Both the position numbers and the translations under genes were made by a program. A DNA stretch of 64,000 nucleotides, from positions 1,328,501 to 1,392,500 of the forward strand of contig JABMCL010002815.1 of NCBI GenBank assembly GCA_018857735.1. The letters run 5' to 3'. How positions within the stretch are numbered: position 1 is the first letter of the stretch; each line of letters begins with the position of its first letter. Source of the stretch: Alviniconcha marisindica (Eukaryota > Mollusca > Gastropoda > Provannidae). The notes under the pieces are model-generated. The model worked only from the letters and a program-made list of their open reading frames with translations. It searched no databases and was not told the DNA's origin. Positions 37,153-48,770 of this stretch are shown here, piece by piece.

Positions 37153-38250
37153 CTGTCATGAACACACACACACACACATGCACTCGCACACAAAAGAATG
37201 TTCTCAGTTGATATATTTTTGTGGGCTGCAATTCTGTGATGATAACCTGTTTTATATACATGTGCCTATGCAATATAGACTTGATTTAGGCAACAATTGT
37301 GTGTTCTATGCATGTTTTGGAGTTATGGCAATACACGTTTTGAAGGCATTGTCTTGAAATTATGAATTTGTCATTCCAAAAATCAAAATCTTCTGTGAGA
37401 AATTTATTTAGATATTGATTTATTGATGGTGTTTTTTTGTTTGTTTTTAGGAGGGGGGGGGGGGGGGGGGGGGGTTACTTGTTCTGTCATGGTTGTATTT
37501 ACAGTGCGTAACAAAATGTCAACATGTTTTGCACAGTGTGAGAACTTTTTCCACTGTTGACAGTAATTCCAGATTTATAAATATTGCAAGTCCATCCAAA
37601 ATATGTTTTGATCAGTTGATGACATTTTTGTGATTTAATTTGATACAATTTTTTTATGGGGGCTTTAATAGGTTAAATATGTCATCACCGGCTCATGCTA
37701 ATGTTGTACATGTGAAACTTTTTGAACCAAAATATATAGCACACAATTTTGAACTGCAAGTTAAAAAAATTAAATCTGCTTTGAACAGAACTCACTACGC
37801 AGATGCCATACCTAATAGATCATTTCACAGTAATTAAATTACAGAAGCAATGGAGGGCTGTTGATAGCATATTGCTGATGTTCACTACTAAGTTGTAAAG
37901 CAATAGGAACGTAAATTTCAGCCAAAGAAGAAAATTATGGCACTGTGTGATTTTGTTTTTGCTTTTTTAAGGCACTCTAGAATCATTTACATTCTGCTGA
38001 GATTTTTGTTTTATTAAACCTTTGTGAAATTTTATCAGGTGTACGTGTTGATATTCTTCATGGTTCATCATCTTCCTTGTGTTTGTTTGTCTTTTATGTT
38101 TGTACTATTTAGTCTATTGCTGTCTTTTTTCTCGTCTTTTTTTGTTTGTTTATTTTTTTAAATGGTATAATGGTCTTCAAGATTAATAATCACAGAGAGA
38201 TTCTCACTGCCAAGTAACATACTAACTTGGTTAGTTTTAGAGTCCTGTAT

Positions 38251-38251
<1 letters not shown>
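36776..38251. other. Intergenic, CIB-A to CIB-B
   Basis: AT-rich sequence with CA runs at 37118-37190 and a poly-G run near 37453-37475. No gene seen. Confidence 0.6.

Positions 38252-38336
<85 letters not shown>
38252..38336. repeat. CT microsatellite
   Basis: About 80 bases of CT. Confidence 0.9.
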
Positions 38337-38340
<4 letters not shown>

Positions 38341-38634
38341 AGTTTTCAGTACATATGTATAATATATAAAAAGGTTATTGTCAAGCGTAGTGTTCTAAAT
38401 TCAGAAAACTCCGCCGACTCCATTTTTTTGGTCACATTTACCTATTTTAGCTCTATTGACCACATTCATTTATGACCGTTCAATGCGTTACTGGATCTGA
38501 AATGTACGTTTATTTCATCATCCGCTTTCTGACCAACCAAAGCAGGCAAACTGTGTGCACATCGTTTTCATCTCCGTGTCCCGTGACCAAAATCTGATCT
38601 CAAAAGTACCAGCATGTCTGTGCCGGTCTGGTGG

Positions 38635-38950
38635 GAGCCGGTTTGGCCTAGCGGTAAGGCGTTAGGCTGGTAAGCAGAGGGACCTCGGTTCAAATACCGC
38701 TTCGGCTCTCCTTTCTCTTCAAAAGTTGTGGTCTGTGGACACTGCCTTGTGACTTTGACCCTCACAATTATTGAAACATTAAAATGTCCTTCATCGCTGT
38801 CCATCCTAATGCAGGAGTCATTCTGGTGGTGACAGTGCAGCGGCAGGTATACAATTTCCCTCTTCCCCCACCTCCATACCCCTTCCCCTTTTCTCCCCGT
38901 CCCTAATAAGCCTTATTGTTTCTGTGGATGTTAAGTACCATGTTTACTTA
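38635..38950 (+). mobile_element. tRNA-derived SINE (GCCGGTTTGGCCTAGCGG family), copy 2
   Basis: Complete copy: A-box TTTGGCCTAGCGGTAAGGCG, B-box CCTCGGTTCAAATACC, body and TACCATGTTTACTTAC tail. Confidence 0.85.
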
Positions 38951-38997
38951 CATGCCGGTCTGGCCGTTTGGCACAATGAAACTCGGGCATGTGGGAC

Positions 38998-39905
38998 TTC
39001 TGCCGTGCAGAGCTCAGGAGCTGTGTGAAAGTCGAGGTGGACGTCCTGGGCTCCCCGTCCCTAATAGTCCTTATTGTCTCGGTGGACGTGAAGCAACATT
39101 GAATGATCAGAGGTCAGGAGCTGTGTGAAAGTCGAGATGGACGTCCCGGGCTCCCCGTCCCTAATAGTCCTTATTGTCTCAGTGGACGTGAAGCGACATT
39201 AAACTGTAGATCTCAGAGCTCAGGAGCTGGGTAAAGTCGAGGTGGACGTCCTGGGCTCCCCAACCCTAATAGTCCTTATTGTCTCGGTGGACGTAAAGCA
39301 CATTAAACTGTAGTATCTCAGAGCTCAGGAGCTGTGTGAAAGTCGAGGTGGACGTCCTGGGCTCCCCGACCCTAATAGTCCTTATTGTCTCAGTGGACGT
39401 AAAGCAACATTAAACTGTAGTATCTCAGAGCTCAGGAGCTGGGTAAAAGTCGAGGTGGCCGTCCTGGGCTCCCCGTCTCTAACAGTCCGTACGGTCTCTG
39501 TGGATGCAAAGCAACATTGAAGAACAGAGCTCAGGAGCTGTGTGAAAGTCGAGGTGGACGTCCTGGGCTCCCCGTCCCTAATGATCCTTAAAGGGCCTAT
39601 AAAGGCAGTTTCGGGCCACAAAATCGCTCCAAATCGTTTCAAAACAACATACAGGTCCGTACTAACGTTCGAAAAGAAGAAACAGTCTATTACTCACTTG
39701 TTTAAAACTTTTTCAGGCCTCGACTAGGTTGTAATGCGTTTATTTTGGCAAAAAGGTCGGAAAATACGGTCAACTGAACGTTTCAAAACGTAAAAGCGGA
39801 TGTAAAGCAACACTGAACTTGAACAGAGCTCAGGACCAGTGTGAAAGTCGAGGTGCTCCCCGTCCCCTAATAGTCCGCACGGTCTCTGTGGACGGAAAGC
39901 GACAC
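38998..39905. repeat. ~100-bp array of SINE-body-like units
   Basis: About eight units of CAGAGCTCAGGAGCTGTGTG, AAAGTCGAGGTGGACGTCCT, GGGCTCCCCGTCCCTAATAG and GTCTCGGTGGACGTGAAGC. These modules also occur singly in the SINE-like bodies at 2134 and 12898. A ~190-bp unrelated insert sits at about 39590-39800. Confidence 0.85.
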
Positions 39906-40835
39906 TGAGCGAACTTCTGCCAGCTCTGCTGTCTCATTTGGCTGCGGCGGTGTCTGCATTTCTGCACACTCTAAAGTTGTGATCAAACAGTAACGTGTTG
40001 GTTGCACGTGGTTTGGCTGTTTACATGGGCATAGGTGCGTGACAGGAAAAGAAAATGGAGAGAAAATGGAGAAAATGAAACGCCATGCAGTTTCCACGCT
40101 TTGGTCGCTCAGACGATGAAATAATGGTTCTTGTCGGATTTAATTTTTCTGTTTACATGGGCATAGGTGCGTGATATGAAAAGAAAATGGAGATACACGC
40201 CATGCAGTTTTGCAAGCTTTCGTCGCTCAGACAATGAAATAATGGTTATTGTCGGATTTTGTTTTGTTTTTGTTTTTTGTTTTTTAACAACAACCAAAAA
40301 GGCGTTCAACGGTAGTGCTGCCAAGAATTGCAGCAAAAATGGCTTAGGAAAAAAGTACATTTTACTCTAAATTTGATGAATGAATTATATTACATACAGC
40401 ATCAGATAATACAATTATTTAATATTAATCAATTTTATTTATAATGCGCCTGTCCGTTCTAAAAACGAGCTCCAAGGACAGCATCACTCATAATACAGAG
40501 CTAGGAAATACATGCATAAAACATTTATGACACTAGACAAATTAATTGTATTACCTACCAAATGTACAGCATCAGATAATAAAATTATTTAATAATAAAA
40601 AATAAATTTGTAATGCGCCTGTGCCAGTTCTAAAAACGAGCTCCAGTCACAGTACAGCTTCACGCATCAGACACACAGAGTTTGGAAACAGATGCATAAA
40701 AAATCCTAAATAATTATCGATCAATATTGTCAACCACAACCACAACACACACATATGATTAATACTTGTTGGCTTGCACTCACGTGCAGATGAAATGTGG
40801 CCATGGAATGTAAGTAACGCGTTGGGCCAACGTAT
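39906..40835. repeat. Two pairs of direct repeats
   Basis: TGTTTACATGGGCATAGGTG to GAAATAATGGTT is duplicated at about 40018-40130 and 40150-40245. TACAGCATCAGATAATA to AAACGAGCTCCA is duplicated at about 40395-40475 and 40565-40645. No gene. Confidence 0.75.
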
Positions 40836-40836
40836 T

Positions 40837-40886
<50 letters not shown>
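40836..40886. repeat. CT/CA microsatellite
   Basis: CT run followed directly by a CA run. Confidence 0.9.
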
Positions 40887-41239
40887 GTACGCACGAAAGA
40901 ACTTTGCTTTTTGATGCGGAGTAGTCGCAAAAAGTGCGACCCAACTGGACTAAAAATAGAAACAACAACAATAATTTCCGACATAAAAAAAAAAAAAAAC
41001 AACAACATTTTTCGAAACTTTGGATGTTGTTATGAAATGGTGCCATCGCGATCAGTTCCCCCCCCCCCCCCCAGGTTAGTGAAGTCAAATCGACAAAATC
41101 GACATGACGCGCCGGCGATGATAAAGTCCACGATGATTTATTCGTCGGTTTTCTCTCCCAGCAACCCACTCGACCGTTAAGTTCCGCGGCCCTCAAGTCA
41201 GGCATTTTGAAACAACAACAGATTTAGCCTCATTAATAT

Positions 41240-41365
41240 ACAGCTGCTGATTGGCTGAGATGCGTTTCCCGCGCATTTTCAGTGATACACGGAGCAGAGC
41301 GGTCGGAGTGGTCCATTATTCTTCCTCTTTGTAACCGAGAAACAGAAGAGTTCCAAGGCGCCAAA
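41240..41365 (+). promoter_or_regulatory. CIB-B proximal promoter and 5' leader
   Basis: Reverse CCAAT (GATTGG, 41249-41254) and an E2F-type TTTCCCGCGC at 41265-41274, about 90-115 bp before the ATG, in a CG-rich segment. The ~40 bp before the ATG resemble the CIB-A leader. Sites are by consensus only. Confidence 0.5.
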
Positions 41366-41416
41366 ATGGGAATCTCTCAAAGTGCGTTCACGGAACAGGA
41401 GCTGGATGACTACCAG
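41366..41416 (+). CDS. CIB-B exon 1
   Basis: 17 codons, MGISQSAFTEQELDDYQ; donor GTGAGC. Confidence 0.93.
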
Positions 41417-44400
41417 GTGAGCAATCAGTTCTATAATATAAACTGACAATGCGGTTGATTTCGCCAGTTGTGTTGTATATGCACGGGGCAGTATACTTAT
41501 TAGATCTAGACCACCGTTTTGATCAGCCGTTCATGATGATTAGTGTTCGCACTAACTTTCGGAGCTTCCATGGTCAGTAAAAACAGACTCGGGGAAAATA
41601 GAAGTCAACAGAACATTTCTGAACCATGAACCAGAAAGTTAGGTATTTAGTCGGTGTGAACGCTGATTTAACTGGAAAAGAAAAAAGCCCTTCAGAGCTT
41701 TTATGACGCACATAATAGATCTATCTCTCGCTCGCTCTCTCTCTCTCTTCTTCTTCTTTTATTCCAGTAATATTCGGTGGAGTCACGTTAGACATGTTTC
41801 TAATCGATGGTGTGACAGCTATGTAAGGTTGTTACTGAAAGTGGTTCCGATGGTGTGACAGCTGTATAAGGTTGCGACTGACTGAAAGTGGTTCCGATGG
41901 TGTGACAACTATATAAGGTTGCGACTGAAAGTGGTTCCGATGGTGTGACAGCTATGTGAGGTTGCGACTGAAAGTGGTTCCGATGGTGTGACAGCTATGT
42001 AAGGTTGCGACTGAAAGTGGTTCCGATGGTGTGACAGCTATGTAAGGTTGCCGAATGAAAGTGGTTCCGATGGTGTGACAGCTATGTAAGGTTGCGACTG
42101 AAAGTGGTTCCGATGGTGTGACAGCTATGTAAGGTTGCGACTGAAAGTGGTTCCGATGGTGTGACAGCTATGTAAGGTTGCGACTGAAAGTGGTTCCGAT
42201 GGTGTGACAGCTATGTGAGGTTGCGACTGAAAGTGGTTCCGATGGTGTGACAGCTATGTAAGGTTGCGACTGAAAGTGGTTCCCGAAAACCGGTCAGACA
42301 AACGGCTGTCAATACTACCACTAAAACTCTGCTAGCAAACACTACTCCCTTCCCCGTCTAGAAGTAGAATACACACACACGCACGCATGCACACACGCAC
42401 GCACACACACACACACATTATGCACACTTGCATGCACACCGACACCCGGACCTTCCCCCCCCCCCCCCCCCAGTGTGCTGCGTTTATTTTGTTTTATAGG
42501 TTAGAACCGGTCAAACAAAATAACAGCCGGTACGTCTGACTGGTTGCAGAAATGTTTATCGGAATATGCTGATCTTAACCGATAAAATACTGGAGATAAC
42601 CAGTTAATGTGAACCCTGAATATCTGAGATCAGCGTTGATCATTATTTATATTTTGGGTGTGCGAAGAGGAGTGGATAGTGGCTGAAGTGTTGTTGTTTT
42701 TTATTGGGTGGGGGGGGGGGGTGAGGGGGAAGGTAAACATGGTGCTTAACGTCCACAGAAACAATAAGGCTCATTAAGGACGGGGAGAAGGGGGGGTGGG
42801 GGGGGGGGGGGGGGGGGGGGGAGAGCGAGATTATATACCTATCGCTACACTGTCAACACCAGAATGATTCCTGCATTAAGGTGGGCAGCGGTGAGAGCCA
42901 TTTTAATGTTTCATAACTGTGAGGGACAAAGTCACAAAACAGTGTCCACAGACCACAACTTTTGAAGAGAAAGGAGGGCCGAAGCGGAGTCGAACAGCAG
43001 TCCCTCTGCTTAACAGCCTAACGCCTTACCGCTGGGCCAAACCGGCCAAACTGGCTTCGGGGATGGGGAGGGGGGAGGCTTATAGTAGCAGTACCCATAA
43101 AAGTAATGAGCAGACTCGGTATCTAGGTTAAAGTTTTTCATTTCCAGGCCCTGACGTACTTGACTCGGAGAGAAATCTTACGGTAAGGCAACTTTTGTTG
43201 TTGTTGAAAAGATGAAAAGATAGATCTAAATGATAATTATTGGGGCAGGACGGAAACCCAGCCTGAGGCAGGCATAGCCTAGTCCTGTGGTAGAGCGCCA
43301 GACTCGTAATTGGAAGGTCGCGGGTTCGAACCCCAGCAGGTGCGGCGGGGGAATTTTGATGCCATAGTAACCTGTGCTGACTGTGGTAGCGCGAAAAAGA
43401 CTCCAGTCGTTGTGCCGGAAGTGCAGGTGCAGGTTATACATGTAGATCTACTACACGCACACACCCCTGTAGATCTACTACACGCACACACCCCTTCTCA
43501 GAGTGAACTTGTGTACTCTTCAAGTTAAACGGGTTTTTATTATCATTATTGGTTTTAAATGAACCCACAAGGGAGTTAATCAGTGCTCGAAAGACGTCAC
43601 ACAAGCACAACAACAAAAACCTGAGTCGCCTACGGTAACTCTCACCTGGCTTGCGTGTAAATACAAGGTATATAAACTCCACGAGAGGTTCATCCTCTTG
43701 GTTTATTTGGGGGGGGGGGGGGGAGGTATTTATTTATAATATGGTTATTGGTTTTGGTTGGGTTTGCTTTTTGTCATGGTTTTGTTTTGTTGTTGTTTGT
43801 TATCTGCAGGGTGTACACTCGATTTGCTTCCCTGAACCCAACAGCAGTGCTTCACGACAAGCATGCCAAGCTTCCCTTCAGTAAAACCATGGAGCTACCG
43901 GAGCTGAGGGTGTTTATGGCTTACAGCACCGTCACTGTTGTCTTTCTCTTTTGGTTACTTCGATGTCTGTCTTTCTTTCGCCTCATTTTCAAAGGGAAAT
44001 GGGAGATTTATACACATTATAAATGGCATCACACACAGAGAAAGGAAGGTGTATTGTGTCTTTCTGCCTGTCTTTCCATTATATATATATGATGTTTTCC
44101 AGCGTGGTGACCTGATTTTCACGTCTTGTTAGCATATTTCAATACACACGGACATGTACGCGCGCACACACACACACACACACATGAACGCACACAGACA
44201 CACATGCACGTACACACACACACACACACGTAGACATAGTTAAAATGCAATTCAGTATCCAAAACAAAGTGTTCCTGGGTACTAAAATATATATCCAAGG
44301 GTCATTGCATTTACTTGCAAGCGACTAATGCTGTGCATGATGACTTTCAGGTATAAAAAAAAAAAAGAGCATTATTTAAACTTATTTGTTTACTGGATTT

Positions 44401-45907
44401 TGTTTTTTGGAGAGAGAGACTGCTTCCTGTCAGCACCGTGAGTGTCATCATGCACAGCGTCTCTGTTTCAGGCAAACCCTTTCAAGGATCAAATCATGAA
44501 AGTCTTTTCGTCTTCTGGAGATGGCATAACTTTTGAGGACTTTCTCGACATGATGTCCGTCTTCAGCGACAATGCCCCCAAACCCGTTAAAGTGGAATAC
44601 GCCTTCAGAATCTATGGTAATTGGGAGAGAGAGTGTGTGTATGTGTATGCATGCGCATGTGTCTGTCTATGCATGTGCGCATGTATGTGTGTGTGCTGGG
44701 GTGGGTGGGGTGCACAGAATTGTGTATGGGGGGTGGGGGTGCACAGAATTGTGTATGTGAGGTGGGGGGGGGGGGGGGGTGAGGGTGAGAAGATGGATCA
44801 GGCAATGAGAAGAATTGAAGATATTGCGTCACCTCTTCTCTTCTGCACATTGATCTGTTGTTTTCTTTCTTATTCTACCAACCCATCACCAGTAATGCAT
44901 GTATTTGTAGTGTGTGTGGGATAAAATGAGCATATCCTTATGTCTTTGTAAGCGTTCTGGGCTCTTACGAGATAAGTAAGTAAGTAACTTGGTGTTTTAT
45001 GCCCAGTCAACCATTACAGTTATATCAGGGTGAACTCTTACAAGATGGGGCACCATAAATAAACGGCTATTATTAATAGATAAGCTCCATATGTGTAAAG
45101 AAATTCAATGTTGATTGTGATGATACAATGCTTCTTACAATATCAGACTTTGATGGGGATGATATGATCTCCACCTCGGACCTGAAGGAGATAATCAACA
45201 GATTGACTGGGGAACAAAACTGCCTCAGTGAAGAATATGTTCAGCAGCTTATTGACAATGTAAGACAACTGGGTTTCCACAATTATCAGCCGCACTTATT
45301 GACAATGTAAGATGACTGTGTTTCCACAATTATCAGCCGCACTTATTGACAATGTAAGATGACTGTGTTTCCACAATTATCATCCGCACTTATTGACAAT
45401 GTAAGATGACTGTGTTTCCACAATTATCAGTCGCACTTATTGACAATGTAAGATGACTGTGTTTCCACAATTATCAGCTGCACTTATTGACAATGTAAGA
45501 TGACTGTGTTTCCACAATTATCAGCCACACTTATTGACAGTGCAAGATGACTGTGTTTCCACAATTATCAGCCGTACTTATTGACAAGGTTTTGGTGCCA
45601 TTCTGACCTATATACACACACACATATATACACACACATATATACACACACACACACACACACACGCACTCACACACACAGCATATATATCCAGTATATT
45701 ATATATGTATTCATATATATTCCATTTGTAAGTGAACAGAGTAAGTAAATTGGTGTTTTACGCCCAGTCAACCAGTGCGAAGTGAACAGAGAGAAAAACT
45801 CTTTCTGGTTTTCAGGTTTAAACAATTAATCTGAGACAAGGTGTGTGTGTGTGTGTGTGGAGAATGATCCCCAGTCTGTTGAGATTGAAGTTGTTTTTTA
45901 TTTTTAT

Positions 45908-45941
<34 letters not shown>

Positions 45942-48770
45942 ACATACACACACACTGAATGTGTGTAAATTAGGACTGACTGATGTGTAACCTGACACAC
46001 ACATGTTCACAGGTTACCGAGCGCGTGCCCACACACATGGAATTTATAGTGCACATTCAGCAACCCAAAGTGCTTTGTTTACTTAAACAAAAGCATGGAA
46101 TGCATAAATACTCGCACAAAAATCAATTGCATAATAATACATTACCACACATACTTAGTCAAACAAAGGAAAGTGAAACTGACACACTAAAACACAACAT
46201 CAGTCCTCACATTCACAGAGCCGCCTGCACGCATGCACAAATGCATGCACGCACACATGCGCGCACACACATGCAGACTGTATATGTGTAAATTAGGATG
46301 GATGTGTAACATGACACGCACATGTTCACATGGGTTGCTGTGCACGCGTACGCGCCCACACACATGGAACTTATAGTGCACGTTCGGCAACTCAAAGTGG
46401 TTAGTCATTTAATTAAAGCATGGAATGCATAAATATTCACACACAAAATCAATAGCACCATGATACATTACTACTCATACTTAGTTATTAAATACAATGG
46501 AACATGAAACTGACACACACTGAAACACAAACACCCTTGCACTCACAGAGTTGCCTCAGCACACATGCACGCACACACACACACACAGCCCCACCCCCAC
46601 CCCTCCATCGGTGACCCGGCTCACCCAGAATTTAAAAAAAAGAAGTCCTTGTGACAACAGAGGGATTTATGTCAGAAGTGAGAAATTGGTCTGCGCCTGC
46701 AGATGAACGGGCAGCCAACAGCAGCTGTAACTGAAAAACTTAACTCATTAATATTCATAAGGTCAAACCTCTATATTTGGTAACGAAAAATAAATAAATA
46801 TTTATATATAACAACATTATTTAATGAGAATGGCCAGCCAGGTGCCAGAGCTTCTTTCTCAGTAAATGGATTGAATGAACCAGAAAGTTTAAGTCTGGGC
46901 ATCCAAACTGATTCAGTCTGGTCAGATCTCAGTACTTGAGTCAGTGTCAGCACGTTCCCCCCTACGTCCACTCTGGGGGAGTTGTAGAACTTTGTAGTCA
47001 ACTCTGGTTGTCGCTGTGCGACAGCGAGATAAACGAAAGGGGCTAATTTTTTCTCTTTTCTTTATGTATGTCTTATGTTGAATTATCATACGTTTAATTT
47101 GAATTTTATTCATTTACATGTTTCATTGATGAGATATTTGAAAGCAAATATCCTTTTAAGGACAATAAAGTATTATCTTAGAATGACTGCTAGCATTCTA
47201 AAACAAGATCCAGACACATAAAGGGTCCAAAACAACACTATCTTTTGAACCTTTTATGTGTTTGGATCTAGTAGAAAGACTATCTTTTGAACCTTTTATG
47301 TGTTTGGGTCTAGTTTTGAGATGTCTTCTGCAGTTTATCTGCTGGTGTGAATATTTGAGTAGATGTTCTGTACATATAAAGTGAAGAAAAACAAAGTTAA
47401 AAGGAAAAGAAAAAAAGTTTAATGTCTGCTGGTGTCATCAGATCCTTGAAGAGGCTGACCTGGATGATGATGAGGCACTTTCCTTTGCTGAGTTTGAGCA
47501 TGTCATCTCTAAGGCACCAGACTTTACCAGGTATATTACAATCTGTACATATAATATGGTACATAAAACTGCTGTGTGAGTGAGCTGGTTTGGCCTAGCG
47601 GTAAGGCGTTAGGTTGGTAAGCAGAAGGACCTCGATTCGATACAGCTTCAGCTCTCCTTTCTCTTCAAAAAGGTTGTGGTTTGTGGACACTGTCTTGTGA
47701 CTTTGTCCATCACTTCCTACTGAAACATTAAAATGGCTCTCATCGCTGCCCATCTTAATGCAGGAATCATTCTGGTGGTGACAGTGTAGCGATAGGTATA
47801 TAACCTCCCTCTCCCCCCACTTCCATACCCCTTTCCCCCTTCTCCCCGTCCCTAATAAGCTGTACGGTTTCTGTGGACGTTAAGCACCATGTTTGTTACT
47901 TACTCAAGTTACTGTGCTGTGTGTCATTACATTAAAAAAAGAAAAAAGTCTTGTGATGTCTGCAGTTTTGTTTTCACTTTTCATATGCCATTGTTTTGTT
48001 CAAATTGAAAGCACACCATAGGCTACAAGGTGTCTGAGAGGATAATATATTTATATTGGGATATTCAGACTGTAAAATTAGCATAAAATCTTATTAAAAA
48101 CAAAAAGACAAATTGTTTTAGCACAAAATTAAAACAAAAGCTGATATTGATGTTTCTGGTTAGGCCTAAGTCTAGGAAAATGTATACATAGGCATGATGA
48201 TGATGAAGTGATGCTTAATGTCCTCGGATGTCAGCTGACGTATTAGGGACAAGCTGAGACCAGTGCCAAAGCATGGTTCAATATTGTTTTACGTCCACAG
48301 AAGCCAGAAGGCTTGCTAGGACGGACAGCCCAGGATGGCCACCTCAACTCTCACAGCTCCTGAACTATGTATATAGAGGCATATATATATATATATATAT
48401 AGGCATCCAAATTTCGAAACTTCATTCTTTTCACTTCACAGAATAATGATACTACCTCCATATTAAAGCTGAGTTGCATCTTTGGTTTATTAACAAAAAC
48501 ACATTTTTAAAAACATTCATTTTTCTTTTATGTGAAAATGTGGCATGTTATGAAGAAGGTGTGTGTTGTGTGCCCCCTTCTTTACTCTGTGCATTTTAGT
48601 TGATTTTGAAGTGCAGCTTGCGGTGTTTGTGTTATTGTAATGCATAACTACGTACAGTTTACCACATGTAAAATTGTTCCGATGAGGTAAAACAAAAGAA
48701 TAAAAAGGTCATCTTTCAAATTTATTCGTGTGGGTTCCTTCTACCCAGTGCTTTCAGAATCCGTTTGTGA
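41366..48770 (+). CDS. CIB-B, tandem CIB1-like EF-hand paralogue
   Basis: Seven coding exons: 41366-41416, 43148-43182, 43810-43909, 44472-44616, 45147-45259, 47442-47530 and 48749-48770. They join to 184 residues. Exon count, phases and, except exon 3 (100 versus 106 nt), lengths equal CIB-A, so the pair arose by whole-gene tandem duplication. The start MGISQS keeps the N-myristoylation pattern. EF loops DFDGDDMISTSD (111-122) and DLDDDEALSFAE (154-165) are intact; the C-terminus is SAFRIRL. Most differences from CIB-A are in the N-terminal helices (VYTRFASLNPTAVLHD versus VHKRFLSLAPNNARGA). The EF-hand core is nearly the same, so partner binding rather than metal binding may have diverged (inference). 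Confidence 0.94.
41800..42290. repeat. 43-bp minisatellite in CIB-B intron 1
   Basis: About 11 units of GAAAGTGGTTCCGATGGTGT, GACAGCTATGTAAGGTTGCGACT; very similar to each other. The word GAAAGTGGTTC is also the left end of the element seen at 31588-31962, so the array probably expanded from that element's terminus. Confidence 0.92.
42370..42475. repeat. CA runs and poly-C
   Basis: CA/GCAC repeats and a C run in CIB-B intron 1. Confidence 0.8.
42732..43050 (-). mobile_element. tRNA-derived SINE (GCCGGTTTGGCCTAGCGG family), copy 3
   Basis: Inverted copy: the tail (GTAAACATGGTGCTTAACGT) is at the left and the tRNA-like head (GCCTTACCGCTGGGCCAAAC) at the right, with a long poly-G inside. Confidence 0.82.
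43148..43182 (+). CDS. CIB-B exon 2
   Basis: 35 nt, ALTYLTRREIL plus two bases; acceptor TTCCAG, donor GTAAGG. Confidence 0.9.
43262..43400 (+). mobile_element. tRNA-like SINE head (GTGGTAGAGCGCCAGACT)
   Basis: A-box TAGTCCTGTGGTAGAGCG and an excellent B-box GGGTTCGAACCCC at tRNA spacing. No clean acceptor stem or 3' end is seen, so this is a SINE or tRNA pseudogene rather than a working tRNA. Confidence 0.65.
43563..43690. repeat. Dispersed repeat arm (CCTGAGTCGCCTAC family)
   Basis: CAAGGGAGTTAATCAGTGCT to TATAAACTCCACGAGAG; an arm of the foldback at 53287-53525. Confidence 0.65.
43810..43909 (+). CDS. CIB-B exon 3
   Basis: 100 nt, VYTRFASLNPTAVLHDK to MELPELR; acceptor CTGCAG. The donor GTGTTT is weak, but its position is fixed by the paralogue. 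Confidence 0.9.
44472..44616 (+). CDS. CIB-B exon 4
   Basis: 145 nt, ANPFKDQIMKVFSSSGDG to YAFRIY; acceptor TTTCAG, donor GTAATT as in CIB-A. Confidence 0.95.
44617..45146. other. CIB-B intron 4
   Basis: GT- and G-rich to about 44780, then plain intron. No gene. Confidence 0.5.
45147..45259 (+). CDS. CIB-B exon 5 (EF3)
   Basis: 113 nt, FDGDDMISTSDLKEIIN to QQLIDN; acceptor ATCAG, donor GTAAGA. The last 14 bases and donor seed the 47-bp array that follows. Confidence 0.94.
45260..45600. repeat. 47-bp array seeded by CIB-B exon 5 donor border
   Basis: Seven borders at a constant 47-bp step (exon border 45259, then 45306, 45353, 45400, 45447, 45494 and a degenerate 45541). Each unit has CTTATTGACAAT|GTAAGA, then GACTGTGTTTCCACAATTAT. 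Confidence 0.95.
45601..47441. other. Rest of CIB-B intron 5
   Basis: CA/TA microsatellites (about 45610-45680, 45905-45955), and a diverged ~300-bp direct duplication (about 45960-46260 and 46285-46590: TGTGTAACATGACACGCACA, CACACACATGGAACTTATAG). No exon recognised. Confidence 0.55.
47442..47530 (+). CDS. CIB-B exon 6 (EF4)
   Basis: 89 nt, [17 protein letters not shown] to APDFT; acceptor ATCAG, donor GTATAT. Confidence 0.94.
47579..47905 (+). mobile_element. tRNA-derived SINE (GCCGGTTTGGCCTAGCGG family), copy 4
   Basis: Head GAGCTGGTTTGGCCTAGCGG, body TGGTTTGTGGACACTGTCTT, tail TTAAGCACCATGTTTGTTAC, in CIB-B intron 6. Confidence 0.85.
48196..48372 (-). mobile_element. SINE-like body (TTCAGGAGCTGTGTGAGAG family), inverted
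   Basis: Reverse complement of the elements at 2134-2298 and 12898-13072, with GATGATGATGAAGTGATGCT at the tail end. Confidence 0.65.
48749..48770 (+). CDS. CIB-B exon 7 (C-terminus)
   Basis: 22 nt coding AFRIRL and TGA; acceptor ACCCAG. Confidence 0.88.

Noticed and set aside
43262..43345. Functional tRNA gene
   Set aside because: Good A and B boxes, but no paired acceptor stem or terminator was found, and similar tRNA-like heads here belong to SINEs.
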